In this document: positions 52,687-60,828 of the stretch, in pieces
How the letters are laid out: each line of letters starts with the position of its first letter
Numbering within the stretch: the stretch's first letter is position 1
From: an uncultured Clostridia bacterium
GTDB taxonomy: Bacteria; Bacillota; Clostridia; Christensenellales; Borkfalkiaceae
Reading direction: 5' to 3'
Assembly (NCBI GenBank): GCA_944376455.1
Contig: CALWCO010000005.1
Coordinates: forward strand, 1-60,828
Length of the DNA: 60,828 nt
The notes under the pieces: model-generated
What the model was told of the DNA's origin: nothing
The model's database searches: none
The model's input: the letters and a program-made list of their open reading frames with translations, nothing else
Position numbers and translations under genes: made by a program

Positions 52687-53708
52687 AGGTAGTAACTTTC
52701 GGTGAATTGATGTTGCGTCTTGCGCCCAACGGATACCTGCGCATCGTCCAGAGCAATCAGCTCGAAGCGACGTTCGGCGGCGCGGAAGCCAATGTGGCTG
52801 TATCTTTGGCAAATTACGGTGCCGATGTCGATTTCGTGACCAAATTGCCTGCGCACGAAGTCGGACAGGCGGCCGTCAACAGTCTTCGTCAGTTCGGCGT
52901 GAACACGTCGAACATTGTCCGCGGCGGCGACAGAGTGGGTATTTACTATTGCGAAAAGGGCGCGTCCCAGCGTCCCAGCAAGGTCATTTACGACCGTGCG
53001 GGTTCCGCAATCGCCACGGCAAAGAAAGGGGATTTCGATTGGGATAAAATTTTTGACGGCGCCGATTGGTTCCACTTCACGGGCATCACGCCCGCGCTCT
53101 CGCCCGAAACCGCCGAGATCTGCATCGAAGCGTGCAAGAAGGCGAAGGAAAAGGGCATCACCATTTCCGCCGACCTCAACTTCCGCAAGAAACTCTGGTC
53201 CCGCGAACAGGCGAACAAGACGATGACCGAGCTGTGCAAATACATCGACGTTTGCATCGCCAACGAAGAGGATGCCAAGGACGTATTCGGCATCGAAGCG
53301 GAAAATACCGACATTGACAGCGGCAAGCTCAACCGCGAAGGATATATCTCCGTCGCCAAACAGCTCACCGACAGATTTAATTTCCGCTATGTCGCCATTA
53401 CGCTGCGCGAATCCATTTCGGCCAACGACAACAACTGGTCTGCCATGCTTTATGCGGGTAAGGATGAGAAGGCATACTTCTCCCGTAAATATGCCATGCA
53501 CATCGTCGACCGTGTCGGCGGCGGCGACAGTTTCGGCGGCGGGCTTATTTACGCGCTCCGCAGCGGGTATGACGAACAGAAAGCCATTGAGTTTGCGGTC
53601 GCGGCAAGTTGCCTGAAACATTCCGTGGAAGGGGACTACAACATGGTTTCCGTGGCGGAAGTCAATGCGCTTGCGGGCGGCAGCGGCAGCGGCAGAGTAC
53701 AGAGATAA
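52683..53708 (+). CDS. kdgK: 2-keto-3-deoxygluconate kinase (PfkB family)
   Basis: A 341-residue sugar kinase. The PfkB signatures are seen in GGAEANVAVSLANYG (about 33-47) and RVGGGDSFGGGLIYAL (about 277-292, with the catalytic Asp). The sequence ENTDIDSGKLNREGY is a family-typical insertion. It phosphorylates KDG to KDPG, the substrate of the aldolase overlapping its start. The C-terminus ends in a short Gly/Ser run (GGSGSG). A weak hairpin follows before the transporter gene. Confidence 0.93.
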   Translation: MKVVTFGELMLRLAPNGYLRIVQSNQLEATFGGAEANVAVSLANYGADVDFVTKLPAHEVGQAAVNSLRQFGVNTSNIVRGGDRVGIYYCEKGASQRPSKVIYDRAGSAIATAKKGDFDWDKIFDGADWFHFTGITPALSPETAEICIEACKKAKEKGITISADLNFRKKLWSREQANKTMTELCKYIDVCIANEEDAKDVFGIEAENTDIDSGKLNREGYISVAKQLTDRFNFRYVAITLRESISANDNNWSAMLYAGKDEKAYFSRKYAMHIVDRVGGGDSFGGGLIYALRSGYDEQKAIEFAVAASCLKHSVEGDYNMVSVAEVNALAGGSGSGRVQR

Positions 53709-53713
53709 AAAGG

Positions 53714-53736
53714 GCACCGAATCCGATCGGTGCTTT
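53714..53736 (+). terminator. Weak intraoperonic hairpin
   Basis: GCACCGA (53714-53720) pairs with TCGGTGC (53727-53733), followed by only TTT. It may partly terminate before the transporter gene. Confidence 0.4.
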
Positions 53737-53787
53737 ACCGGCGGATTTTTATATCGGTTAAAAAAGAAAAAGAGAGGTTGAAATTTT

Positions 53788-55914
53788 ATGGCACAACAAG
53801 CAGCAGTCGCGACGGGCGGCAATCTCGCCGTCAATCGCGCGAAACAATGGCAGATCGCCCTGTTCCCGTTTAACAACGCGGCGACGAACGTATATTTTGC
53901 GTTCTACAACTACTTTGTTTATTGGGCAGTGCTGTATCTGTCGGGCAGTACCGCAGTAGCAATCGGCGGGGTGGTTGTATCGGCTACCGTAACGATCGGC
54001 ATCAGTGCATTCACCGGAGTTTTCGCGCCTTTGATGCGTGTATTCGACGGTATCACCGACCCGATTCTGGGCGGCATCATGGACAAGACAAAGACCAAGT
54101 TCGGCAAATTCCGTCCGTACATGGTCATCGGTAACATCATGTTGGCATTCTCCGTGCTTCTGATGATGGTCATTGCGCGTTTTGTCCCCAACGAGTTGGC
54201 ACCTTTGCAGTGGACGTTGTACATCGTCAGTTACATCATTTACGTTCTCGGTTATACCTGTCAGTGTGCTGTTACCAAGGCGGGGCAGACCTGTCTCACC
54301 AACGACCCGCAGCAGCGTTCGCAGTTCGTTATCTGGAACATGATCGGTATGATCGGTTCCATCGTACTCGTCAACGTCATGGCGGGCGGTATCCTGACCA
54401 ATGAGATGATTTGCGACAAGGGTCTCATCGTTTCTGTATGGGATCAGAGCGGAACACCGGATCTGACTCAATGGCTGACTGGGGCGAAATTGATTGAGGA
54501 ACTGGACAAGGCTGGCATTGATTATACCAACATTGTTGACAAAATCGATCTCGATGGTTTCTATCAATACAATAACGGTGCGTCTTACGGTATTCAGTTC
54601 TATAATATCATGGTGCCGTTCGTCATCATCGTTTCTGCGATCTATACCGTTATGGCGGTTGCCGCAATTTCTGAAAAAGATAAGCCTGAGTTCTGGGGGG
54701 TTGGCGAAAAACCCGCCAAGATGAAAGATTACCTCAACATAATCAAGGAAAACAAAGAGATTCGTTGGCTCGTTCTCTCTTCCGGTCTGAACAAGCTGGC
54801 ATCGACGGTTGCCACATCGGGTACGGTTGCGTTCCTTGTCTACGGCTGTCTGATGGGGGACTACAACGGACTGTACATACCTTTCTATGCGCTCTGCTTC
54901 ATATTCATGGGCATCTTCTTTATGTGGGGCTCCATCACGGCGGGCAGAAAGGGACAGAAGCGCGGCGTGGCGCAGTTCACCCTCTTCGCTATCCTGTTCT
55001 ACATCGGCGTGCTCATCATGCTGTGCATCTACAACCATGAAGATCCTGCGACTCACCTGTCCCTCTTCTCCATGGAAGGCGGATTCCACCTGACCATCAA
55101 TGCCTACACCATCATCTTCATCATCCTGTACGGCTGCGGTTACGGCGCGTTCAACTGCTGCGACAACCTGACCATCCCCATGGTCGCCGACTGCACGGAC
55201 TATGAGACCTATCGTTCGGGCAACTATCTGCCCGGCATCATGGGCACCATCTTCTCGCTGGTCGATAAACTGATTTCTTCTTTGCAGGTTCTGTTGCTGC
55301 AATTGTTCATCGTTATCCTCGGTCCCTATTCGACCTTACCTGCCGAAAATTCGACGTATGTTCCCGGCGCGGAGACTTCCGCCATCATCTGCTTCTGCAT
55401 TCTGCCGATGGTAGCATGGGCGGTTACTGTTTTCTGCATGACCCGTTACGGTCTGTCCGGCAAGAGATTGCAGGAGATCCAGGCGGTCAACGCTGTCCGC
55501 AAAGCGGCTGTTTCCGGCGGTATGAGCATGGAACAGGCGATGGAGACCTGGAAGACCATCGACCAGGTTCCCGCCGCGTTCGTCTACAACAAGCCTCCGC
55601 GCATTGACAAGAAGACGGGCAAAGTGATCGAAGAGAAAGAAAACATTCTCGATAAGATTTACAACTTCATCTTCACGCGCCGTGAAAGAGTAGCGGGTGA
55701 GCCTTCCTCCAATGCCATCGATATTCCCGAAGAATATCTCACCGATGAAGTGCGCGCGATGATCGCCGAGGCGGACGCCAAGGCAAACGGCGCTGCCGCG
55801 CCCGTCGAGGAAACGGCGGAAGTAGTGGAATCGACTGCCGAAGCCGATGAAGTGCCTGCGGAAACGACGGAAACCGCGACGGAAGAGAAGAACGATGATT
55901 CTTCCGAATCTTAA
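53788..55914 (+). CDS. GPH-family sugar:cation symporter with long C-terminal tail
   Basis: A 708-residue inner-membrane transporter of the glycoside-pentoside-hexuronide family (MFS-like, MelB type). Family features include LFPFNNAATNVYFAFYNYFV, the cation-site segment RVFDGITDPILGGIMDKTKTKFGKFRPYM (53-82 region, with Asp residues) and GCGYGAFNCCDNLTIPMVADCTDYE in the second half. A soluble loop of about 60 residues (near 205-265) interrupts the two six-helix halves. The C-terminal 150 residues are cytoplasmic, ending in an Ala/Glu-rich acidic stretch; ordinary members stop near 460-500. Context points to glucuronides, hexuronates or their oligomers as substrates. GAGAGG precedes the ATG. 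Confidence 0.9.
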   Translation: MAQQAAVATGGNLAVNRAKQWQIALFPFNNAATNVYFAFYNYFVYWAVLYLSGSTAVAIGGVVVSATVTIGISAFTGVFAPLMRVFDGITDPILGGIMDKTKTKFGKFRPYMVIGNIMLAFSVLLMMVIARFVPNELAPLQWTLYIVSYIIYVLGYTCQCAVTKAGQTCLTNDPQQRSQFVIWNMIGMIGSIVLVNVMAGGILTNEMICDKGLIVSVWDQSGTPDLTQWLTGAKLIEELDKAGIDYTNIVDKIDLDGFYQYNNGASYGIQFYNIMVPFVIIVSAIYTVMAVAAISEKDKPEFWGVGEKPAKMKDYLNIIKENKEIRWLVLSSGLNKLASTVATSGTVAFLVYGCLMGDYNGLYIPFYALCFIFMGIFFMWGSITAGRKGQKRGVAQFTLFAILFYIGVLIMLCIYNHEDPATHLSLFSMEGGFHLTINAYTIIFIILYGCGYGAFNCCDNLTIPMVADCTDYETYRSGNYLPGIMGTIFSLVDKLISSLQVLLLQLFIVILGPYSTLPAENSTYVPGAETSAIICFCILPMVAWAVTVFCMTRYGLSGKRLQEIQAVNAVRKAAVSGGMSMEQAMETWKTIDQVPAAFVYNKPPRIDKKTGKVIEEKENILDKIYNFIFTRRERVAGEPSSNAIDIPEEYLTDEVRAMIAEADAKANGAAAPVEETAEVVESTAEADEVPAETTETATEEKNDDSSES

Positions 55915-55932
55915 CAAAGGGGAAAATGAATT

Positions 55933-57846
55933 TTGAGAAAAGTAATCGCATTCAATGAAAGTTGGGAATTCACGATGCCGGGCGCACAGCCCGTCATCGT
56001 GGACTTGCCCCACACATGGAACGGTACGGACGGACAGGACGGCGGCGACGATTATAAGCGCTGCCCCTGCACCTACACCAAGAACTTTGCAAAACCCGAA
56101 CTCGGCGAAGGGGAGAAATGCATCGCGGTGTTCCGCGGCGTCAACTCCGAAGCGGACGTTTCCCTCAACGGAAAACATTTGGCGCGCCATGAGGGCGGAT
56201 ATTCCACGTTTGTCGTCGATCTGACCGATACGCTGGAAGAGAATAATAGGCTGGAAGTCATTGCCGACAATACCCCGACCGACAAAGTATACCCGCAGAA
56301 GGCGGACTTCACGTTCTATGGCGGTATTTACAGAGACGTTACTTTGGAAATTCTGCCCGAGAATCATTTCGCCTATGGCGAATATGCCGCGCCGCACCTG
56401 AAGGTTACGCCGACGGTCGACGGCGAGGACGGCGAACTGCTCGTCGAAGCCAAAGTACACGGCGAAGGGGAAGTAAAAATTTCCCTGCTGGATGCCGAGG
56501 GGAATGTCGTGGCAAGCGGTAAACCCGGCGAAAAAATCAGGGTCGCGGGCGTACACCTTTGGAACGGCGTCAAAGACCCTTACCTCTACACCGTCGTCGG
56601 CGAATTGACGGTAAACGGTGAGGTCGTCGATCGCACGGAGTGCAAAACAGGTTTCCGCACTTTTAAAGTCGATCCTGACAAGGGCTTTTTCCTGAACGGG
56701 AAATCCTATCCTCTGCGCGGCGTCTGCCGGCATCAGGACCGTCCGAAACTCGGCAACGCCATCACGAAGAAAGAACACGATGAAGATATGGCGCTCATCC
56801 GCGAGATCGGTGCCAACACCATCCGTCTGGCGCACTATCAGCACGATCAGTATTTCTATGACCTTTGCGACAAATACGGCATGGTCATCTGGGCGGAAAT
56901 TCCCTATATTTCCAAGCATATGCCCGCCGCGAACGGCAACACCGAAATGCAGATGCGTGAGTTGATCGCGCAGAATTATAACCACCCGTCCATCGTGGTC
57001 TGGGGCGTTTCCAACGAAATCACCATGTTCCACGTGCACAAAGAGGATATGCTGGAAAACCACAGACGGCTCAACGATCTCTGCCATCAGCTCGATCCGA
57101 CTCGTCTGACGACCCTCGCCTGCTTTGCAATGTGCACGCCCATGAATCGTTCGGCGCATATCACCGATATCGTTTCCTGGAATCTCTATCTGGGCTGGTA
57201 TGTTCCCGGGCTCTTCCTCAACGATTTGTGGTTCGGTCTCTTCCGTTTCCTGTATCCCAACCGTTGTATCGGTATGTCCGAGTACGGCGCAGAGGCGATG
57301 ACCAACCTGCACAGCGTGAAACCCCGTCGCGGGGACAATACCGAAGAATATCAGGCAATTTATCACGAATATATGCTGAAATTCTTCGCAAAACGTCCTT
57401 ATCTCTGGGCGACGCACGTCTGGAATATGTTCGACTTTGCCGCCGATGCAAGAAACCAGGGCGGCGAACCCGGCATGAATCACAAAGGATTGGTAACGTT
57501 CGACAGAAAGACATGTAAAGATTCTTTCTATCTTTACAAGGCGTATTGGTCCGATGAACCGTTCGTGCACCTTTGCGGCAGACGTTTCGTCAACCGTACG
57601 GGAAACAAGCTGGAAGTCAAAGTTTATTCCAACCAGCCCGAAGTCAGCCTCTATCAGAACGGAAAACTCGTTGCAACCAAGAAAGGGGAGAAAGTGTTCA
57701 AATTCACTTTGCCCATGCTGGATAAAAACGAGCTGGAAGTCAGAAGCGGCGAACTCAAAGACAACATCACCGTCATGCACGTCGACAAGGTCGATCCTTC
57801 CTATATCGTCCCCAAGGGCGGGAGCAACAAGAGCTGGGAAAAGTAA
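55933..57846 (+). CDS. Glycoside hydrolase family 2 (beta-galactosidase/beta-glucuronidase-like)
   Basis: A 637-residue GH2 enzyme with sugar-binding, Ig-like and TIM-barrel domains. The acid/base is E362 (VSNE) and the nucleophile E450 (MSEYG). GVCRHQDRP (263-271) and GMNHKGLVTFDRKT (514-527) resemble beta-galactosidase-type GH2 proteins; N516-H-K518 also fits the N-x-K pattern associated with glucuronide recognition, but that pattern occurs in both groups. The neighbouring hexuronate genes favour a beta-glucuronidase; sequence alone does not decide. No signal peptide, so it is cytoplasmic and would act on imported glycosides. It starts with TTG at 55933 preceded by AAAGGGG; an ATG at 55926 is out of frame. 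Confidence 0.88.
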   Translation: MRKVIAFNESWEFTMPGAQPVIVDLPHTWNGTDGQDGGDDYKRCPCTYTKNFAKPELGEGEKCIAVFRGVNSEADVSLNGKHLARHEGGYSTFVVDLTDTLEENNRLEVIADNTPTDKVYPQKADFTFYGGIYRDVTLEILPENHFAYGEYAAPHLKVTPTVDGEDGELLVEAKVHGEGEVKISLLDAEGNVVASGKPGEKIRVAGVHLWNGVKDPYLYTVVGELTVNGEVVDRTECKTGFRTFKVDPDKGFFLNGKSYPLRGVCRHQDRPKLGNAITKKEHDEDMALIREIGANTIRLAHYQHDQYFYDLCDKYGMVIWAEIPYISKHMPAANGNTEMQMRELIAQNYNHPSIVVWGVSNEITMFHVHKEDMLENHRRLNDLCHQLDPTRLTTLACFAMCTPMNRSAHITDIVSWNLYLGWYVPGLFLNDLWFGLFRFLYPNRCIGMSEYGAEAMTNLHSVKPRRGDNTEEYQAIYHEYMLKFFAKRPYLWATHVWNMFDFAADARNQGGEPGMNHKGLVTFDRKTCKDSFYLYKAYWSDEPFVHLCGRRFVNRTGNKLEVKVYSNQPEVSLYQNGKLVATKKGEKVFKFTLPMLDKNELEVRSGELKDNITVMHVDKVDPSYIVPKGGSNKSWEK

Positions 57847-57925
57847 GACCTTAAGTGTTTCGGTGCAAGGCGCATCGTAAACGCCCGTAAAAACAAGAAG
57901 ATTCTTGAATTCCTCCGATATATTG

Positions 57926-57969
57926 AAAAACAGCCGCCCGAAAGAGAAATCTTTCGGGCGGCTGTTTTT
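57926..57969 (+). terminator. Strong terminator ending the hexuronate operon
   Basis: A perfect 19-bp stem (57926-57944 with 57951-57969) and a six-base loop, containing CAGCCGCCCGAAAG. The A and T ends of the stem give a U-run on both strands. Confidence 0.95.
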
Positions 57970-58013
57970 CGGAAAAGTAGTTATTCTTTCGCACAGAGAA
58001 GCACTCTGAAAAC

Positions 58014-58042
58014 TTGCTTTTTTCTCTGTTTTGCTATATAAT
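58014..58042 (+). promoter_or_regulatory. Promoter of polA
   Basis: TTGCTT (58014-58019), 17 bases, TATAAT (58037-58042). The leader would be about 120 bases and holds copy 6 of the 23-bp palindrome. Confidence 0.75.
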
Positions 58043-58114
58043 AGTGCTATATATAATAATGTATAGAAAAAGTGTGTTTGCGTCGAATAAGCCGACTGTT
58101 TTGATAAATTAAAC

Positions 58115-58137
58115 AGTATTATGTGAGACATAATATA
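58115..58137 (+). repeat. Dispersed 23-bp palindromic repeat, copy 6
   Basis: AGTATTATGTG then AGACATAATATA, in the polA leader 32 bases before the start codon. Confidence 0.6.
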
Positions 58138-58169
58138 GGCAAATACGGCGGCAGAAAAGGATGGAAGAC

Positions 58170-60815
58170 ATGGAAAAATTGATATTGATCGACGGAAACA
58201 GCTTGCTCAACAGGGCGTACTTCGCGACACCTCACTTCACGACCAAAGACGGCCTGCCGACCAATGCCGTTTTCGGTTTTATCAAATTATTTCTGAAAAT
58301 TCTGGGCGATCTGCATCCCGAATATGCGGTGGTGGCCTTCGATCTGCGCGCGCCCACCTTTCGGCATAAAATGTATGACGGGTACAAAGCGACCCGAAAA
58401 CCGATGCCCGACGATCTTGCCGTGCAATTGCCCGTACTCAAAGAATGCCTTTCCCTGATGAACATAAAAATATGCGAAAAAGAAGGGTATGAGGCAGACG
58501 ACGTCATCGGTTCTCTTTCGCGTATGTTCCCGTCGGTGCAAAATTATATTTATACGGGGGACCGCGATTCCTATCAGCTCGTCAACGAAAACACCTGTGT
58601 CTGCTTCACCCGCAAGGGGGTTTCGGATATTCTGTTGCTGAACAACGAAAATTTCCGCGAGGAAACGGGGCTTTGCCCCGCGCAGATCATCGATCTCAAG
58701 TCCCTGATGGGCGATTCTTCGGACAACATTCCGGGCGTGCCCGGCATCGGGGAAAAGATGGCCAAAAAGCTGTTGGGGGAATACGACGATTTGCAGAACA
58801 TCTATGCACATCTGGACGAAATCAAGGGCGCGGTGCACGATAAGCTGGCGAACAACCGCGACTCCGCGGAAATGTCGGCGGTTTTGGCCACCATCGATAC
58901 CAAAGTGCCGTTGGAGATCGAATTGGAAGATTGCCGCGTAAAGATGCCTTTTTCCGCCGCGTTGCGGCGTAAATTTGCGGCATTGGAATTCCGCATCCTG
59001 TACGCCGACGAGAGTCTTTACGAGAAGGAAACGAACGGTTCGGACGCATCCGATGCGGCCGATCGGCTTTCGCCGCCGTCGGAGATTTTCAATGTGCGTT
59101 CGTTTGAAGAAATACAGGAAAAAATAGAGAATAACCGCCGTTTTTGCGTCGTTTGGGGGGATAAAAAACAGATCTATGTCGGAAATCCCGCACCGACGCA
59201 GGCGGGTGATGCGCATGCCGACGCGTCCGAGGGAAGCGACGATGGCCAAGGGAAGGTCGGAACGGAATACGAGATCGCCGAAATGGTCGATCTGTTTTCG
59301 GGCGGGATCAACGAGCGGGATATGCGCGGTATTTTGCAGGCAATCTTCCAAAAGGAGGAAAATACCGTTGTTCTGTACGGCGCAAAGGATATGATGCACG
59401 CCTTGCGGCGGATGGATATAGAGATGCTTTGCGACTATGAGGACGTTTCGCTCCTCAAATATCTGACCGATTATTCGGGGCGGGAGGAGGAGCTGGCTTT
59501 TGTGCTGGACGCTTACGGCCTGCCGAGCGAACACCTTGCCTGGTCGCTCGGCGTGCTCTATGCTCGCCTGCGCGCAAAGGCTGAAGAGACGGGGACGCTG
59601 GAGCTCTATTATACCATGGAAAAGCCGCTTTGCCGCGTTCTTTTCGACATGGAATGCCAAGGGGTATGCATCGATGAAACGTCGTTGCATCGGTTGGGCA
59701 AGGAATATGCCGCGCGGGTGGAAAGCGTTTCCCGCCGCATTCACGAGCTGGCGGGGGACGATACTTTCAACATCAATTCCGCCAAGCAGCTCGGCAATAT
59801 CCTGTTTGAAAAACTGGGCATAAAGGGCGGGAAGAAGAGCAAAAACGGCGCGTATTCTTCCAGTGTGGACATTCTGGAAAAACTTGCGCCCGAACATGAG
59901 ATCGTACGGGAGATTCTCGAATACAGAAAGATACAGAAGCTCAATTCCACGTATGTGGAGGGGCTGAAAAGTTGCTTGCGGGAAGGGCGCGTGCATACGA
60001 CGTATATGCAGAACATCACTTCCACGGGGCGACTGTCGAGCAAAAATCCCAATTTACAGAATATTCCCGTCCGCACCGAGGAGGGGCGGGAGATCCGTAA
60101 ACTTTTCATTGCGGGAGAAGGGCGCGTGCTTCTGGACGCCGACTATTCGCAAATCGAGTTGCGCCTGTTGGCGCATATGTCGGGTTGCCGTGAGTTGATC
60201 GACGCTTATCGCGCGGGCAAGGACATTCACCGCGATACGGCGGCAAAGGTCTATGGCGTCAGAGAAGAAGAGGTAACGCCCGCCATGCGCCGCAGTGCAA
60301 AAGCCGTGAATTTTGGGATTATTTACGGGGAGAGTGCCTTCGGCCTGAGCCAGACATTGGACATTACGCCCACACGCGCCGCCGAGTTCATCCAACGCTA
60401 TTTCGAGGCATATCCGACGGTCAAAGACTATCTCAACGGCACCGTGGCTTTTGCCAAAGAGCACGGATACGTAACGACTCTGTTCGGGCGAAAGCGGGAG
60501 ATTCCCGAGCTGAAATCGCCCAATTACAACGTGCGGCAGTTCGGCGAGCGCGCCGCGATGAATATGCCCTTACAGGGCTCGAGCGCGGACATCATCAAGA
60601 TCGCCATGATCGCCGTATGGAAGGAACTGAAGGCGCGCGGCATGCGGTCGCGGCTCATTTTACAGGTACACGACGAATTGTTGCTGGATGCGCCCGAAGA
60701 GGAAGCAGAGGAAGCGGCGGAGTTGCTCAAAGAGTGCATGGAAGGCGCGGTAGAACTTTCCGTGCCGCTGACGGTCGAAGTTTCCCGCGGAAAAAGCTGG
60801 TTCGAAGCCAAATAA
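58170..60815 (+). CDS. polA: DNA polymerase I
   Basis: An 881-residue repair and Okazaki-fragment polymerase. Residues 1 to about 290 are the 5'-3' exonuclease (LIDGNSLLNRAYFA, YEADDVIGS, GDRDSYQLV, GDSSDNIPGVPGIG). The middle domain (about 300-480) lacks the Asp-x-Glu pair needed for 3'-5' proofreading: the expected site reads FCVVWGDKKQ. The polymerase domain is complete: GRLSSKNPNLQNIP, DADYSQIELRLLAH (motif A), RRSAKAVNFGIIYG (motif B) and QVHDELLLD (motif C). I choose ATG 58170 because AAAGG is nine bases upstream; ATG 58161 lies only two bases after it. Confidence 0.97.
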   Translation: MEKLILIDGNSLLNRAYFATPHFTTKDGLPTNAVFGFIKLFLKILGDLHPEYAVVAFDLRAPTFRHKMYDGYKATRKPMPDDLAVQLPVLKECLSLMNIKICEKEGYEADDVIGSLSRMFPSVQNYIYTGDRDSYQLVNENTCVCFTRKGVSDILLLNNENFREETGLCPAQIIDLKSLMGDSSDNIPGVPGIGEKMAKKLLGEYDDLQNIYAHLDEIKGAVHDKLANNRDSAEMSAVLATIDTKVPLEIELEDCRVKMPFSAALRRKFAALEFRILYADESLYEKETNGSDASDAADRLSPPSEIFNVRSFEEIQEKIENNRRFCVVWGDKKQIYVGNPAPTQAGDAHADASEGSDDGQGKVGTEYEIAEMVDLFSGGINERDMRGILQAIFQKEENTVVLYGAKDMMHALRRMDIEMLCDYEDVSLLKYLTDYSGREEELAFVLDAYGLPSEHLAWSLGVLYARLRAKAEETGTLELYYTMEKPLCRVLFDMECQGVCIDETSLHRLGKEYAARVESVSRRIHELAGDDTFNINSAKQLGNILFEKLGIKGGKKSKNGAYSSSVDILEKLAPEHEIVREILEYRKIQKLNSTYVEGLKSCLREGRVHTTYMQNITSTGRLSSKNPNLQNIPVRTEEGREIRKLFIAGEGRVLLDADYSQIELRLLAHMSGCRELIDAYRAGKDIHRDTAAKVYGVREEEVTPAMRRSAKAVNFGIIYGESAFGLSQTLDITPTRAAEFIQRYFEAYPTVKDYLNGTVAFAKEHGYVTTLFGRKREIPELKSPNYNVRQFGERAAMNMPLQGSSADIIKIAMIAVWKELKARGMRSRLILQVHDELLLDAPEEEAEEAAELLKECMEGAVELSVPLTVEVSRGKSWFEAK

Positions 60816-60828
60816 CAATACCTTAATC

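Noticed and set aside
55336..58131. 931-residue open frame on the minus strand across the symporter and GH2 genes
   Set aside because: It mirrors two well-identified genes, has no recognisable domain and crosses the strong terminator at 57926. It reflects codon bias of the real strand.

Overview
The window looks like a chromosomal segment of an anaerobic, mid-GC Firmicute of class Clostridia. The evidence is a pyruvate:ferredoxin oxidoreductase gene, an energising ECF transporter module beside truA, the Firmicute-type run miaB-mutS-mutL-miaA-ynbB, strong AAAGGAGG-type ribosome sites, TTGACA-17-TATAAT promoters and ARG boxes of the Bacillus AhrC type. A Christensenellales-like gut lineage is a guess from gene style, not something the sequence proves. 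No tRNA, rRNA, CRISPR array or complete mobile element was seen.

Layout. 1-625: start of a PFOR gene (minus). 924-4365: ecfA1-ecfA2-ecfT-truA. 4508-5350: unknown membrane protein. 5596-13151: mnmE, a LysR regulator, a Zn/Cd-type P-ATPase, adenine deaminase, rdgB and a YfcE-type phosphoesterase. 13264-15294 (minus): a PadR DNA-binding domain on a long linker ending in four membrane helices. 15495-17841: acyl-ACP thioesterase, flavin reductase, Imm5-like protein. 18076-32225: argG, argC, argJ, argB, argD, argF, carA, a carB-dapF fusion, a cysteine desulfurase and thiI. 32245-34300: two accessory genes and a hairpin-rich spacer. 34300-37170 (minus): a class A penicillin-binding protein with an odd tail. 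37273-46554: miaB, mutS, mutL, miaA, a PLP lyase and two acetyltransferases. 46555-47740: a repeat-rich stretch without a convincing gene. 47741-57846: AraC regulator (minus) divergent from a hexuronate locus (uxuA, uxuB-like SDR, uxaC, kdgA, kdgK, GPH symporter, GH2 glycosidase). 58170-60815: polA.

How genes work together. The arginine block covers glutamate-to-arginine steps except argH and argA, with carAB supplying carbamoyl phosphate; ARG boxes sit upstream of argG. The hexuronate block forms a full route: the GH2 enzyme would release a sugar, the symporter imports it, and UxaC, the SDR, UxuA, KdgK and KdgA turn glucuronate into pyruvate and glyceraldehyde 3-phosphate. Five tRNA modification systems are scattered through the window (truA, mnmE, miaB, miaA, thiI with its sulfur donor).

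Most unusual items: the CarB-DapF fusion whose first catalytic cysteine is glycine; the membrane-tethered PadR protein; a 23-bp palindromic repeat present six times, twice inside the penicillin-binding protein frame; three promoters whose -10 box lies only 6-7 bases before the start codon; a 17-bp duplication upstream of argC that creates an AUG-UAA start-stop; and helically phased GTTTCACG repeats in the gene-poor region.
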